A DNA stretch of 64,000 nt from Mariprofundus sp. GTDB taxonomy: Bacteria; Pseudomonadota; Zetaproteobacteria; Mariprofundales; Mariprofundaceae. The stretch lies in the NCBI GenBank assembly GCA_021772775.1, contig JAJFLH010000031.1, positions 1 through 64,000 on the forward strand. Direction: 5' to 3'. Under the pieces are notes generated by a model. It was not told the DNA's origin. It was given only the letters and a program-made list of their open reading frames with translations, and ran no database searches. Below are positions 63,919 to 64,000 of this stretch, in pieces (positions within the stretch are counted from its first letter, which is position 1; each line of letters starts with the position of its first letter). The position numbers and the translations under genes were made by a program.

Positions 63919-64000
63919 ATGCGCTGGTCTGATACTGATACTACTAAAGATTCCAGATTCAATAGAAAAAAAATTACAGTGGTTGGGGCAGGCAATGTCG
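63919..64000 (+). CDS. mdh: Malate dehydrogenase-like, N-terminus (cut by window edge)
   Basis: 27 codons from ATG 63919, behind GGAAAGGGG. The visible part reads into the Rossmann start RKKITVVGAGNV, typical of malate and lactate dehydrogenases of the LDH-like type. About 15 extra residues precede the usual start. The ATG at 63912 is out of frame and stops at once. The substrate cannot be told from this part, and malate is the more common choice. Confidence 0.65.
   Translation, partial: MRWSDTDTTKDSRFNRKKITVVGAGNV

Overview
The window is a dense, mostly protein-coding stretch of a Gram-negative chromosome. Supporting genes are lpxK for lipid A, several lipoproteins, a PilB/C/S/R/D type IV pilus set and many c- and b-type cytochromes. 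A proteobacterium is clear. The cytochrome-rich, signalling-rich content fits iron-oxidising Zetaproteobacteria or a related deep-branching gammaproteobacterium-like lineage, but that placement is my inference and was not tested against any database.

Layout. 1-447: the end of an IS30-type element sits against a truncated, frameshifted RibD/DHFR-family gene. 812-5461: a hybrid histidine kinase coupled to a PstS-like binding protein, then a diguanylate cyclase. 5477-7645: small accessory genes (degenerate ATPase, peptidoglycan-binding protein, ankyrin protein, Gre-like factor). 7784-11978: a second hybrid kinase with a fused solute-binding domain, a double-CDGSH protein and a hexapeptide acetyltransferase. 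12416-15517: OmpA lipoprotein, sterol-desaturase-like hydroxylase, BFD-like ferredoxin and an AI-2E permease. 15602-23852: aroE-pilB-pilC-pilS-pilR-pilD-coaE. 23960-27326: typA, map, sixA. 27423-30871: a diheme peroxidase-family cytochrome coupled to a third hybrid kinase. 30963-35842: pentapeptide protein, arsS, arsM, then Cys-Asn-Pro-Cys repeat proteins and a pentaheme cytochrome. 36071-39674: rsmB-thiL-pgpA-cinA-like. 39923-40674: tRNA-Glu and a probable 6S RNA on the minus strand. 40865-47311: lpxK, a palindrome with DnaA-box-like sequences, an ABC1 kinase, guaB and guaA. 47452-50753: FKBP isomerase and a cytochrome b561/c/b561 block. 50967-56587: class III cyclase, ABC-class ATPase and an MHYT hybrid kinase. 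56602-59849: ald, a 51-residue His-rich membrane protein, a CDF exporter and a PqiA-like protein. 59859-64000: HD-GYP protein, queG, gph, thiE, thiD and the start of a malate-dehydrogenase-like gene.

Themes. Four hybrid histidine kinases fall into two sequence-similar pairs and have different sensor modules. Two of them are translationally coupled to exported proteins (a binding protein and a cytochrome), so signal capture may be shared between the two products. The most unusual unit is the CNPC-repeat/cytochrome block beside arsenic methylation and radical-SAM genes. Other notable observations are a candidate 6S RNA in an apparently empty gap, a small His-rich protein divergent from a metal exporter, and several long perfect inverted repeats.
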